Shown here piece by piece: positions 1 through 8,578 of a stretch of 64,000 nt of DNA (positions are counted from its first letter, which is position 1; every line of letters starts with the position of its first letter). The DNA lies in the NCBI RefSeq assembly GCF_014773275.1, contig NZ_JACWMW010000004.1, positions 124,001 through 188,000 on the forward strand. Direction: 5' to 3'. The position numbers and the translations under genes were made by a program. Source of the stretch: Mucilaginibacter rigui. Lineage in GTDB: Bacteria > Bacteroidota > Bacteroidia > Sphingobacteriales > Sphingobacteriaceae. The notes below the pieces were generated by a model. The model was not told the DNA's origin. It made no database searches and was given only the letters and a program-made list of their open reading frames with translations.

Positions 1-1277
1 ACCGCTATCATCCCGCCCAGGCTAAGCTGCCCATCTATAACAGCTTTAGCACTTAAAAAGGTTATAAGCAGGTTAGTAGACTCATTAATAAAGGTTGAGC
101 CCCCTTGCTGGTATTGGCTTAACGCCAGGTTTTTAACGTTAAATTTAAACAACCGGGCTTGCAGGTGTTCCCATTCCCAGCGTTTTTGCTGCTCGCAGTT
201 ATTCAGTTTTATCTCCTGCATGCCACTTACCAGCTGCACAATGCTGCTTTGGTTTTTGGAGGAGATCTCGAAGCTTTTATAATTAAGATCGCGCCGGCGT
301 TTTAAAAAGGCGAAGATCCACCCCATGTATAGCACGCTGCTTACAACGTACACAAAAAATATAGCGATATTATAGTAAGCCAATACTACAGAAAATACAA
401 GGAGGTTAAACATCGAAAACAGGGTGCTTAGGGTAGAGCCTGTTAAAAAAGACTCGATACGGCGCTGGTCGCTCATGCGCTGCATAATATCGCCCGTCAT
501 TTTGGTATCGAAAAAACTCATGGGTAATTTCATCAGCTTGATCAAAAAATCGGTTAGGATGGAAATGTTTACCCGGGTGCTGATGTGGAGCAGTATCCAT
601 GAGCGTATAAATTCGACACTAACCCTGCCAATAATAAGTGCCGCCTGTGCAATAATTACAATATATACAAAGTTTAGGTTGCGGGTGTTTATACCAATAT
701 CAACTACAGATTGTGTTAAAAATGGCGCAACCAATTGCAGTAGGGTACCTATGCCCAAACCGAAAAGTAGTTGTATTACCAGTTGCCGATAAGTAACCAG
801 GTAGCGCAGTAAAAAACTCCAGCTTATTTCGGTGCCTTTCTCATCCTCCTGTTCGTAAAAGTAAGGAGTGGCGCTTAGCAGTAAAGCGATGCCCTCGCCG
901 TTGGTGGTGTCGGCCAGCCAGTTCTTGGCAAATTCGGCCTCGGTTAAAGTTACCAACCCGCTGCCGGGGTCGGCAATGTAGTATTTGCCTTTCTTTATTT
1001 TGTAAAGCACCACAAAGTGGTTTTGGCGCCAGTGTAAAATACAGGGTAATTCGGCCTCTTTTAAGTTATCTATAGTAAGCTTAGCACCCAATGACCTGAA
1101 GCCTATTTTTTCGGATGCATCGCTAATCCCCAATAAGGATACCCCTTCGCGATTTATCTCGCAAAGCTGCCTTAAAGTTTGTACTTTAAAATTGCGGCCA
1201 AAATGTTTAGCAACCATGCGTAGGCATGTTGGGCCGCAGTCCATTTGATCGGGTTGTTTATAATAAGGGAATCCCAT
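1..1277 (-). CDS. C39-peptidase ABC exporter, 5' part (partial)
   Basis: The reading frame is open from an ATG at 1277 to the window edge (425 codons). The first 110 residues form a C39 cysteine peptidase: Cys14 in QMDCGPT, His87 in RQNHFVV and Asp103 in IADPGSG make the expected triad. From about residue 150 the protein is hydrophobic and matches the ABC type-1 membrane domain. The nucleotide-binding domain must lie beyond the window. The family cleaves double-glycine leaders from peptides and exports them (bacteriocin or RiPP maturation), acting in the inner membrane. No precursor peptide gene is seen in the 350 bases upstream; partners may lie outside the window. Confidence 0.88.
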   Translation of the reverse strand, partial: MGFPYYKQPDQMDCGPTCLRMVAKHFGRNFKVQTLRQLCEINREGVSLLGISDASEKIGFRSLGAKLTIDNLKEAELPCILHWRQNHFVVLYKIKKGKYYIADPGSGLVTLTEAEFAKNWLADTTNGEGIALLLSATPYFYEQEDEKGTEISWSFLLRYLVTYRQLVIQLLFGLGIGTLLQLVAPFLTQSVVDIGINTRNLNFVYIVIIAQAALIIGRVSVEFIRSWILLHISTRVNISILTDFLIKLMKLPMSFFDTKMTGDIMQRMSDQRRIESFLTGSTLSTLFSMFNLLVFSVVLAYYNIAIFFVYVVSSVLYMGWIFAFLKRRRDLNYKSFEISSKNQSSIVQLVSGMQEIKLNNCEQQKRWEWEHLQARLFKFNVKNLALSQYQQGGSTFINESTNLLITFLSAKAVIDGQLSLGGMIA

Positions 1278-1362
1278 CAGGCTATTTAAAAAAGATAAAC
1301 ATAGGTTATTGTTGTAGTAGTTAAATATATACCCCTTGGGGCAATAAACCTAAAGGTATTTT

Positions 1363-1388
1363 AAAATCACGTAATTATACGTGGTTTT
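1363..1388. promoter_or_regulatory. 26-bp near-perfect palindrome upstream of the C39 exporter
   Basis: AAAATCACGTA and TACGTGGTTTT are inverted arms (one mismatch) around ATTA. The site lies 86 bp before the exporter start and far from the tRNA promoter. It could be an operator or a weak terminator; the sequence does not decide. The rest of 1278-1582 shows no gene. Confidence 0.35.
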
Positions 1389-1582
1389 AAAGGTGCGTTA
1401 TAACAATATTATCACGAAGCACTCGGCTTGGTGAAAAAGTCAATATTTTGCTAATCCCCATATTTTACACGCTAAATGCTATAGCTTTTTTGTTAAAAGA
1501 GGCCCCGTAATGTAATGATAGGTCATTAGCCGAATTATAATAGGCTGTTTATCTATCTGTTAAAAATAATTTTAAATTATTT

Positions 1583-1613
1583 TTTGAACAATTGATCGCA
1601 ATTTCTATATTTG
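1583..1613 (+). promoter_or_regulatory. Bacteroidota-type promoter of tRNA-Val
   Basis: TTTG at 1583-1586 and TATATTTG at 1606-1613 match the TTTG / TAnnTTTG consensus with a 19-bp spacer. They end 15 bp before the mature tRNA 5' end. Confidence 0.75.
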
Positions 1614-1628
1614 CAGTCCCAAAACGAA

Positions 1629-1703
1629 GGGAGTTTAGCTCAGCTGGTTCAGAGCATCTGCCTTACAAGCAGAGGGTCACTGGTTCGAACCCAGTAACTC
1701 CCA
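1629..1703 (+). tRNA. tRNA-Val (anticodon TAC)
   Basis: A complete cloverleaf can be drawn: acceptor GGGAGTT/AACTCCC with discriminator A, D arm GCTC/GAGC, anticodon arm TCTGC-CTTACAA-GCAGA, and T arm ACTGG-TTCGAAC-CCAGT. The loop places TAC at positions 34-36, so it reads valine codons. CCA is not encoded. Its 3' 12 bases plus the next base are repeated at 16776-16788, which marks it as an integration site. Confidence 0.97.
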
Positions 1704-1704
1704 C
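1692..1704 (+). repeat. attL-like copy of the island end repeat
   Basis: CAGTAACTCCCAC at the 3' end of tRNA-Val is identical to 16776-16788. With an integrase remnant starting about 110 bp downstream, this is the expected layout of the attachment site at the integrase end of a tRNA-borne element. Confidence 0.7.
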
Positions 1705-1735
1705 AAAGCCTTACAGAAATGTAAGGCTTTTTTTG
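1705..1735 (+). terminator. Rho-independent terminator of tRNA-Val
   Basis: A perfect 10-bp stem AAAGCCTTAC/GTAAGGCTTT with a 6-nt loop is followed by a T run, starting 2 bases after the tRNA. Confidence 0.88.
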
Positions 1736-1815
1736 TTTGATACCTGACTTAAAAGGTTAATTCCCTTTAATGTTAGTTCGTTGTTAGTACATCGGGTAAC
1801 CATAAACTCCAAAAA

Positions 1816-2755
1816 TTGGTTTACTTTAAAGTGCTTCTTAACGATAAGAGGCAAAAGTCAGATGACATTTACCCCGTTGTAGTTAGGGTAACACACAATC
1901 GCAACAATACTACTTTTAATACAGGCATTAGGGTAAAAAGCACTATGTGGGATAGTAGTTCTTTATCTATTAAAGGGAGTCACCGCGATGCCCAACCTTA
2001 TAATAAAACAATAAGTGAGTTTTATAGCAAAATACAGAATGAGGCATACAAGTTAATAAACGACGAGAGTTTTTCTTTTGAGCATTTGAAAGCAGCACTG
2101 AGCAATGAAACAACGTCTGTCAGTTCTATTAAAAAAACCACTTTCAAGGCATACGGAGAGCAGCTTGTAGAAATATGTTAGGGATAAATAAAGCCGGAAA
2201 TGCTATAATTTATCGTACAGCGATTAACAAGGTTGTTACCTATGCCAACACACCCAACTTATTGTTTAATGAAATCACTTATCAATTTCTTGATGGGTTT
2301 CGGAACAGCCTTATAAAGTCAGGACTTAAAGCAAACTCAATAAGTAATTACTTTAGAACCCTAAGGGCCATATATAATAAAGCCATAAAGGAAAAACTTA
2401 TTAATCGGTCACATTATCCATTCCTGGATATAACCGTAAAGACAGAGCGAACTGCTAAACGTGCGATTACTGTTGATGAACAAATTTGTATTACGAAGCT
2501 GAATTTAAAAGTTAATTCCCAAGAGTGGAAAGCAAGAAGCTATTCCTTTTAAGCTTTGCACTAAGAGGCGCGTCATTCACAGATTTGGCATATCTCAAAC
2601 CGGAGAACATACGAAAAGGTTATTTAACCTATAAGCGTAGGAAGACAGGCAAGGAACTTAAAATAAAGCTGCTGCCGTTGACTAATGAAATACTTAATCA
2701 TTATCAAGGATCAAGTACAGATATCAAGGGAAAAAGCTCCTGCGAAGCACTATAG
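1816..2755 (+). pseudogene. Tyrosine recombinase/integrase, frameshifted and truncated
   Basis: Three consecutive frames form one protein. Residues from a TTG at 1816 give the arm-binding domain (LLNDKRQKSDDIYPVVVRVT). A shift near 2170 leads into the SAM-like core-binding domain (NSISNYFRTLRAIYNKAIKE). A second shift near 2535 leads into the start of the catalytic domain, including the first catalytic Arg (FALRGASFTDLAYLK) and a KRRKTGKEL segment. The frame then ends at 2755: the HxxR motif and the catalytic Tyr are absent before the convergent GntR gene. The gene can no longer make an active recombinase. It sits just inside tRNA-Val and points into the island, so it was probably the enzyme that inserted it. 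Confidence 0.88.
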
Positions 2756-2843
2756 CGCAACAAAAGGCACCGGACGAATCTTCCGCTCCCGGTTAAAATA
2801 TGTTAAGATCGAACAAAGTCATTGTGCGACTTGATTACAACTT

Positions 2844-3575
2844 CTATTCTCGGCGGCTTTCGACGGTATATACAAACCCATCTGACTTGTAAAATCCCAA
2901 ATTGTATTCAATTGGGCGGTCACCCTGGTCATAAACAAACCTTTTGCGGAATAGTACCGGGCTTCCGGGTTCAATATCCAGTTTATTAGCTATGAATTTT
3001 GTAGCTGCCAGGGCACTTATCTCTTCCTTGGATAATTGCGCTATAACCGAATATTGTGTTTCCAGCGTTTCGTATAAGGGTTTGGTGAAATCTTCTTCGC
3101 CGGTAAGGCCAATGCGTGGGTGGAAGTAAGATACAAAATATACAAAGGGGCCTTCAATACGCCCTCTTACACGTTCAAGCTTTAATATTTTCTTGTCTGT
3201 TTTTATCTCAAAAAAGTTTGCGACTTTTTCTTCGGGAAATTCCCAGCTTAAATGCAGCTCGAAATTTTTTATAGTGATCCCTCTGGCTTTCATCTCCTGC
3301 GAAAAGCTTAACCAGTTCATTGATTTTGAGCTTAAAGACAGGTCGGCAACTTTGGTGCCTACGCCTTTCTTCCGAATAAGTAACCCCTCAAACACCAATT
3401 TATTTAACGCTTGTCTTAAAGTTGTACGTGATATGGCCAGTTGTTTAGCAAGTTCAATTTCGTTTGGAAGAAATTTTCCATCCTGATATACAGGGTCGAT
3501 TATTATTTGCCTGAGCAGGGATTCTGCCTGCGCATGCAGGGGAATAGGGCTTGAATGGTCAATTCTGTATCGCAT
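2844..3575 (-). CDS. GntR/HutC-family transcriptional regulator with UTRA domain
   Basis: The 243-residue protein has an N-terminal winged helix (LPNEIELAKQLAISRTTLRQ, then ALNKLVFEGLLIRKKGVGT) and a C-terminal UTRA effector domain of about 150 residues ending in GFYKSDGFVYTVESRR. UTRA domains usually bind a sugar phosphate or similar metabolite. An ATG four codons upstream (3587) is possible, but a TACCTTTG promoter box at 3596-3589 favours 3575. The gene is divergent from susC and is the only regulator in the island, so it most likely controls the sugar locus. A GntR regulator, rather than a hybrid two-component or ECF sigma system, is less usual for such a locus. Confidence 0.9.
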   Translation of the reverse strand: MRYRIDHSSPIPLHAQAESLLRQIIIDPVYQDGKFLPNEIELAKQLAISRTTLRQALNKLVFEGLLIRKKGVGTKVADLSLSSKSMNWLSFSQEMKARGITIKNFELHLSWEFPEEKVANFFEIKTDKKILKLERVRGRIEGPFVYFVSYFHPRIGLTGEEDFTKPLYETLETQYSVIAQLSKEEISALAATKFIANKLDIEPGSPVLFRKRFVYDQGDRPIEYNLGFYKSDGFVYTVESRRE

Positions 3576-3588
3576 AATGTTTAGCAAA

Positions 3589-3616
3589 CAAAGGTATAAA
3601 TTTTATCAAATCCAAA
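3589..3616 (-). promoter_or_regulatory. Putative promoter of the GntR gene
   Basis: On the minus strand TTTG (3616-3613) and TACCTTTG (3596-3589) are 16 bp apart. This is slightly short of the usual Bacteroidota spacing. The box lies only 13 bp from the chosen ATG, giving a very short leader. Confidence 0.4.
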
Positions 3617-3620
3617 GTTT

Positions 3621-3628
3621 GTACGTAC
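3621..3628. promoter_or_regulatory. GTACGTAC palindrome, possible GntR operator
   Basis: This 8-bp palindrome sits just upstream of the regulator's own promoter boxes. It shares the GTAC core with the two sites near the susC promoter, which suggests autoregulation. Confidence 0.35.
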
Positions 3629-3750
3629 TTATTATTGCTTTATTTAAGAGCTAATTTTTTTTGTGTAGTTGTTCAAAGTAATTTATAATACTTATAATCA
3701 ATTGTTTATGTATTTAATTCAAGTTTTTTTAAAAAATGTCAACAATTAGT

Positions 3751-3780
3751 TTTGATTTATAAATCATGTTACTATGTTTG
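3751..3780 (+). promoter_or_regulatory. Bacteroidota-type promoter of the susC operon
   Basis: TTTG at 3751-3754 and TATGTTTG at 3773-3780 have an 18-bp spacer and match the consensus exactly. Transcription would start near 3787, leaving a leader of about 118 nt before susC. Confidence 0.7.
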
Positions 3781-3869
3781 TACATATTATAACCTAAAGC
3801 GTCTTGCTTTTTTCCTGAATAACAATTAACCAATATAAACGAGTATGGCATTGTTGTACTATGTACATA
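3779..3869. promoter_or_regulatory. GTAC-containing candidate operators in the susC leader
   Basis: TGTACATA (3779-3786) overlaps the -7 box, and the perfect palindrome TATGTACATA (3860-3869) lies in the leader next to another GTAC (3856-3859). GntR/HutC sites are often short palindromes with a GT...AC core. A repressor bound here would block initiation and elongation. The link is inferred from position and shared core. Confidence 0.4.
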
Positions 3870-3904
3870 CATTCTAAAATTAATTATATAAGCAATAAGA
3901 GAAG

Positions 3905-6900
3905 ATGGTAGCCAAAAAACATTTTTTTACAATACTTGCTGTTCTGGCAGTTAGTATTACCCAAATGCCGGCAATGGGATCAGCCGAAAGTAAAATAACC
4001 CATTACTCCCGCTTTGAACGTATCATAAAGGGGACGGTAACAGCGGATGATGGCAGCACATTACCCGGGGTCAGCGTAAAGGTTAAAGGTACATCTGCTG
4101 TTACCGTAACCGATGTTAATGGAAAGTATAGCATTAATTTGCCCGACGAGGGCGGAACTTTGATATTTAGTTACATTGGTTTTACAACAAAGGAAGTATT
4201 GGTTACCACGCCAACAGTTGATGTGGTGTTAACTTCTGGCAGCAAAGAATTATCGCAGGTGGTGGTAATTGGCTACGGCACTACACGCAAAAGTGACCTC
4301 ACCGGATCAGTTGCTTCTGTAAAAGCCGATGAGTTAAAGGCGGTACCGGCTACCACGTTTGACCAGGCTTTACAGGGAAGGGCGGCAGGCGTTCAGGTTA
4401 CGCAAACGTCAGGAAAGCCCGGCGCCGAAACATCTATTCGGATAAGGGGGACCAGTTCTATTAATGCAGGTAACGAGCCCTTGTATGTAATTGACGGTAT
4501 GCTGGTAAATAGCGATGGCGGCGATGTAAGCACTGGTGTAAACCTGGGCCCGCGTATCAGCCCATTATCTTCCATTAACCCCAGTGATATCGAATCTATT
4601 GAAATATTAAAGGATGCATCATCTACCGCCATCTATGGTTCGCGGGGGGCAAACGGTGTTGTGCTGATCACCACAAAACGCGGCAAGACGGGTACCGGTT
4701 CGGTTATGTTTGAAAGTTATTACGGTTTACAACGAATCTCGAACAAACTGGATGTACTAAACGCGGCCCAGTATGCCGATTTTGTAAATGAGGCAAAACT
4801 CAATGCCAACCAAACCCCTGTATACGTTAATCCTAAAAATTTAGGCGAAGGCACTAACTGGCAAAATGAACTATACCGTACCGCACCTATGGCCAGCTAC
4901 CAGTTATCGTTTAGTGGCGGAGATGATAAAACAAAATATAATATCTCCGGTGGATACTTTACCCAGGATGGTATTATCGTTAATTCAGATTTTAAGCGTT
5001 ATTCTTTTCGGGCCAACCTTGATCGTGATCTAAGTTCACGTTTAACCGTTGGTAACAGTATCACTTACTCACGCGTATCATCATCGGGTGTGTTGACCAA
5101 CGCAGGGCCTATTGTGCCCGGTGTAACAACCGCCGCCTTGTTATTTAACCCGGTATTACCCGTTTATAACAGCGGTGTTAATGGCGGCTATACCTTTGAA
5201 AACGACAGGGGCAAAATATTAGGTAACCCTATAGCAGATGCAAAAGAATACAATTCATATGGTGTAGTATCGCGCGTATTAGGAAACGTTTATGCCAGGT
5301 ATAAAATAGCTGATGGCTTGGAGTTTAAAACCACTTTTGGAATCGATGCATTTTCGGACAAGGAAAATTCTTTTGGCCCTAACTTCCTGAAAAGGACGCA
5401 GGCAAGTAAGGGAGAAGCTTCGATTAGTACGGTAGAGGGTATGACCTGGTTAAATGAAAATACACTTACTTATAACAAGCAAATTAATAAAGACCATACG
5501 TTTAACCTGCTTGCCGGTTATACACTACAGCAATTTCAAAATGAAAGCTTATTAGCTTATGCTTTTGATTTTCCGGATAACCGTACCGGCTATCATAACT
5601 TAGGTGCAGCACTTAATCCGCAGAAGCCGGTAAACAACGAATCGAAATGGAGCATGATATCCTACCTTGCCCGTGCTAATTATACCTTAATGAATAAGTA
5701 CTTGTTTACCTTAACGGGACGAGTAGATGGTTCATCAAAATTCGCCCAGGGGAAACAGTATGGCTTTTTCCCATCAGCTGCATTTGCATGGCGATTGTCT
5801 GAAGAAGAGTTTATCAAAAACATCAGAGCTATATCTAATTTAAAGTTTAGGGCCAGTTATGGCCTTATTGGTAACCAATCTATTGCGCCTTACCAGTCAC
5901 TTGCCTTAATAGGCCCTTATGGGCAGGGTGTTTTTAACAGCGGTAATGGCAGCGAAGTGTATTCTGGTAATGAACCGCTTACTTACGTAAATAAAAACCT
6001 GAAATGGGAGAGCACCAGGCAACTTGACCTGGGGGTAGATGCTTCTTTTTTTAACGATAGGATATCGCTAACTGCAGACTATTATGAGAAAAAAACATTC
6101 GACCTGTTGTTGGCAACACCCATTCCTACAACTACTGGGTTTAGTTCAACCCTATTAAATGTAGGTAACATAGTTAACAAGGGTTTTGACTTTGATTTAA
6201 GGACCGTTAATACAACAGGGAAGTTTAGCTGGAACTCATCAATTAACATCTCAATAAACCGTAATAAGGTTACCAACCTTAACAGCGATACCGATATACA
6301 ATTAGCGGGTGGAAGCCTGTTAAGAGTAGGGCAGCCTATAGGCACGTTCTATGGCTATATATTTGACGGCATTTTTCAAACAGATGCTGAAGCAGCTTCA
6401 AGCGCGGTTTTAAAAGGCCAGGAAGCCAACTCTTCTAATCCCGCATCACGTGCAAAGGCTGGTGACCGGAAATACAGGGACGTTAATAACGACCATGTTA
6501 TTGATGAAAAAGACCGCACACTGCTGGGCAGTGCCCAGCCTAAGTTTACCTGGGGGTTTGGAAATAATATAAACTACAAGAATTTTGGTTTAAGCTTCTT
6601 CTTCCAGGGATCGCAGGGTAATAAAATGGCCAACCTGAACAATCTTGATCTGCTGAACTTTACGGGGCAAAACAACGTTTTGGCAGAAGCGGGCTTAAAT
6701 CGCTGGACACCGGCCAACCCTAATAATAAATACCCCCGTGCACTGGCAAGTGGTAGTTTAGATGCTGGTGTGTATTCTTCAGCAATTGTTGAAGACGCGT
6801 CTTACCTGCGTTTAAAAAGCCTTTCACTTGCTTATAACTTTTCATCAGCCCTGTTAAATAAAATTAAAGTTAAAAATTTAAGGCTTTATGTAACTGCAAG

Positions 6901-7042
6901 CAACTTATGGACGCTAACCAACTACAGCGGTTATGACCCGGAGGCTAATACTTACGGACAAAGCACAACTGTTGTGGGTATTGACAGTGGCGGCTACCCA
7001 ATGGCTAAAACATATATAGTTGGATTAAACGTAGGCTTTTAA
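3905..7042 (+). CDS. SusC/RagA-family TonB-dependent outer-membrane transporter
   Basis: This 1045-residue protein has a signal peptide (residues 1-27), a carboxypeptidase-regulatory-like beta-sandwich (about 41-110, TVTADDGSTLPGVSVKVKGT), a linker ending VVVIGYGTTRKSDLTGSV, a plug domain with IRIRGTSSINAGNEPLYVID and IEILKDASSTAIYGSRGANG, and a large beta-barrel ending in a C-terminal aromatic residue (VGLNVGF). It has no STN domain, so it does not signal through an anti-sigma factor; control by the neighbouring GntR regulator fits. With the SusD 16 bp downstream it would form the lidded importer that brings oligosaccharides into the periplasm using TonB energy. Length is typical. Confidence 0.96.
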   Translation: MVAKKHFFTILAVLAVSITQMPAMGSAESKITHYSRFERIIKGTVTADDGSTLPGVSVKVKGTSAVTVTDVNGKYSINLPDEGGTLIFSYIGFTTKEVLVTTPTVDVVLTSGSKELSQVVVIGYGTTRKSDLTGSVASVKADELKAVPATTFDQALQGRAAGVQVTQTSGKPGAETSIRIRGTSSINAGNEPLYVIDGMLVNSDGGDVSTGVNLGPRISPLSSINPSDIESIEILKDASSTAIYGSRGANGVVLITTKRGKTGTGSVMFESYYGLQRISNKLDVLNAAQYADFVNEAKLNANQTPVYVNPKNLGEGTNWQNELYRTAPMASYQLSFSGGDDKTKYNISGGYFTQDGIIVNSDFKRYSFRANLDRDLSSRLTVGNSITYSRVSSSGVLTNAGPIVPGVTTAALLFNPVLPVYNSGVNGGYTFENDRGKILGNPIADAKEYNSYGVVSRVLGNVYARYKIADGLEFKTTFGIDAFSDKENSFGPNFLKRTQASKGEASISTVEGMTWLNENTLTYNKQINKDHTFNLLAGYTLQQFQNESLLAYAFDFPDNRTGYHNLGAALNPQKPVNNESKWSMISYLARANYTLMNKYLFTLTGRVDGSSKFAQGKQYGFFPSAAFAWRLSEEEFIKNIRAISNLKFRASYGLIGNQSIAPYQSLALIGPYGQGVFNSGNGSEVYSGNEPLTYVNKNLKWESTRQLDLGVDASFFNDRISLTADYYEKKTFDLLLATPIPTTTGFSSTLLNVGNIVNKGFDFDLRTVNTTGKFSWNSSINISINRNKVTNLNSDTDIQLAGGSLLRVGQPIGTFYGYIFDGIFQTDAEAASSAVLKGQEANSSNPASRAKAGDRKYRDVNNDHVIDEKDRTLLGSAQPKFTWGFGNNINYKNFGLSFFFQGSQGNKMANLNNLDLLNFTGQNNVLAEAGLNRWTPANPNNKYPRALASGSLDAGVYSSAIVEDASYLRLKSLSLAYNFSSALLNKIKVKNLRLYVTASNLWTLTNYSGYDPEANTYGQSTTVVGIDSGGYPMAKTYIVGLNVGF

Positions 7043-7058
7043 TTATAAAAAATCAGTT

Positions 7059-8543
7059 ATGAAAATGTTCTCAAAATATAAATTGATCATCGCTTTACTT
7101 TGCGTTGCTTCATGCTCGCTTACCGCTTGCAAAAAATTTTTGATGGAAGATCCTAAAAATCTTGTAACAGAAACTAATTACTACAAAACCAGCGGCGATG
7201 CCATATCGGCTGTGAACTCTATTTATGGTTACTTAAACTCAACCAGTACAGGCACAACTGCGGGGGTTTATCATAGCTCATTTTGGGTAGCCGCGGGCCT
7301 CGCATCAGATGAGTTAAGCAATAATCAATTGGCTTCTCCGAATTTCGATCAGCTGGCTACTTTTACCTACGGGCCTCAAAATTCAACTTTACAGGATATA
7401 TGGAGCACGCATTACAAGGCTATAACAATAGCTAATATAGCTATTGCCCGCATCCCTGCTATTGCAATGGATGAAACTTTAAAACAACGCTTGTTAAACG
7501 AGGCGCATTTTTTAAGGGGCCTGCTGTATTTCGACCTGGTGCGGATGTTTGGCAGTGTGCCGCTTGTTATTGTTGAAAATGATGTATTGAAACCCAGCGC
7601 TGCTTCTGTTGATGCTATATACACCCAGGTGCTAACTGATTTAACAGCGGCTGAAAACCTTCCTGCAAGTTATACGGCTGGAAACGGTTTAGGCAGGGCG
7701 ACAAGTGGGGCGGCTAAAGCCATTTTGGCTAAAGTATATTTAACCCGTAAGGATTGGGCTAAATGTGCTGCCAAGGCGAAAGAAGTTATCAATTCAAACC
7801 AATACAGCCTTTGGGATGATTATGCAGATGTATTTAAACTATCTAGCCGGAACGGCAAAGAAGCCATTTTTTCTGTGGGTTTCGGTGATGGTGGCGGGTC
7901 GATTTCATTTTGGGAAGTAGGGCAGTTCAATGTAAGGCTTTTACCAAGCGACCTGAGCGTAGAAGGTGTACAAAATGCCCAGGGATGGCAGTTTCCTACA
8001 CTGCCATTATACAACAGCTATGATCAGGATGACAGGAGAAGATCAACAACATTTATTACGGAGATCCACAATACCAACGGCACTACCAAAACCATCAGGC
8101 CATATATACAAAAATACTGGGACAGGGTTGCCGAGCCTGCCGGAAACGGAAGCGCGAACGATTACCCGGTTATCCGCTATGCCGATGTGCTGCTAATGTA
8201 TGCCGAAGCAAGTAATGAATTGGGCAATTCTGCCGATGCTTATAAATATATCAACATGGTTAGGAAAAGGGCCCGCTTCAACGGAACCGCTTATTTAAAT
8301 ATCCTTCCTGACTATAGCAGCCTTACCAAAGATGAATTCAGGGCTGCGGTATTACAGGAGAGAAAATGGGAATTTGTTGCCGAAGGCCAGCGCTGGTTTG
8401 ATCTTGCGCGTACCGGAACGCTTGAGAAACTGGTGCCTATAGCAAAACCGGGTGTGGTGCCATCTGCCAAAAATTACTTATTTCCTATACCACAAACAGA
8501 AAGGGACGTAAATCCTAACCTTCCGCAAAATGCGGGTTACTAA
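7059..8543 (+). CDS. SusD/RagB-family glycan-binding lipoprotein
   Basis: The 494-residue protein begins with a lipoprotein signal peptide (SCSLTACKKF, lipidation Cys near residue 24). It carries SusD features: LMEDPKNLVTETNYY near the start, the TPR helix HFLRGLLYFDLVRMFGSVPL, RYADVLLMYAEASNELG, and the C-terminal ERKWEFVAEGQRWFDLARTG and NPNLPQNAGY. It would sit on the cell surface as the lid of the SusC barrel. Substrate cannot be read from sequence; the enzymes downstream point to a mannose-containing glycan. Confidence 0.96.
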   Translation: MKMFSKYKLIIALLCVASCSLTACKKFLMEDPKNLVTETNYYKTSGDAISAVNSIYGYLNSTSTGTTAGVYHSSFWVAAGLASDELSNNQLASPNFDQLATFTYGPQNSTLQDIWSTHYKAITIANIAIARIPAIAMDETLKQRLLNEAHFLRGLLYFDLVRMFGSVPLVIVENDVLKPSAASVDAIYTQVLTDLTAAENLPASYTAGNGLGRATSGAAKAILAKVYLTRKDWAKCAAKAKEVINSNQYSLWDDYADVFKLSSRNGKEAIFSVGFGDGGGSISFWEVGQFNVRLLPSDLSVEGVQNAQGWQFPTLPLYNSYDQDDRRRSTTFITEIHNTNGTTKTIRPYIQKYWDRVAEPAGNGSANDYPVIRYADVLLMYAEASNELGNSADAYKYINMVRKRARFNGTAYLNILPDYSSLTKDEFRAAVLQERKWEFVAEGQRWFDLARTGTLEKLVPIAKPGVVPSAKNYLFPIPQTERDVNPNLPQNAGY

Positions 8544-8578
8544 TACTTAATATATCAAATTAAATAGATACAATTATT

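Noticed and set aside
406..792. Open frames on both strands (406-600 minus, 424-792 plus)
   Set aside because: They overlap the C39 ABC exporter in other frames. The exporter frame has clear family motifs.
6082..6345. Antisense open frames inside susC, and similar ones inside mutL, serS, acrB-like and cysS genes
   Set aside because: These are shadows of strongly supported genes on the other strand, with no family features.
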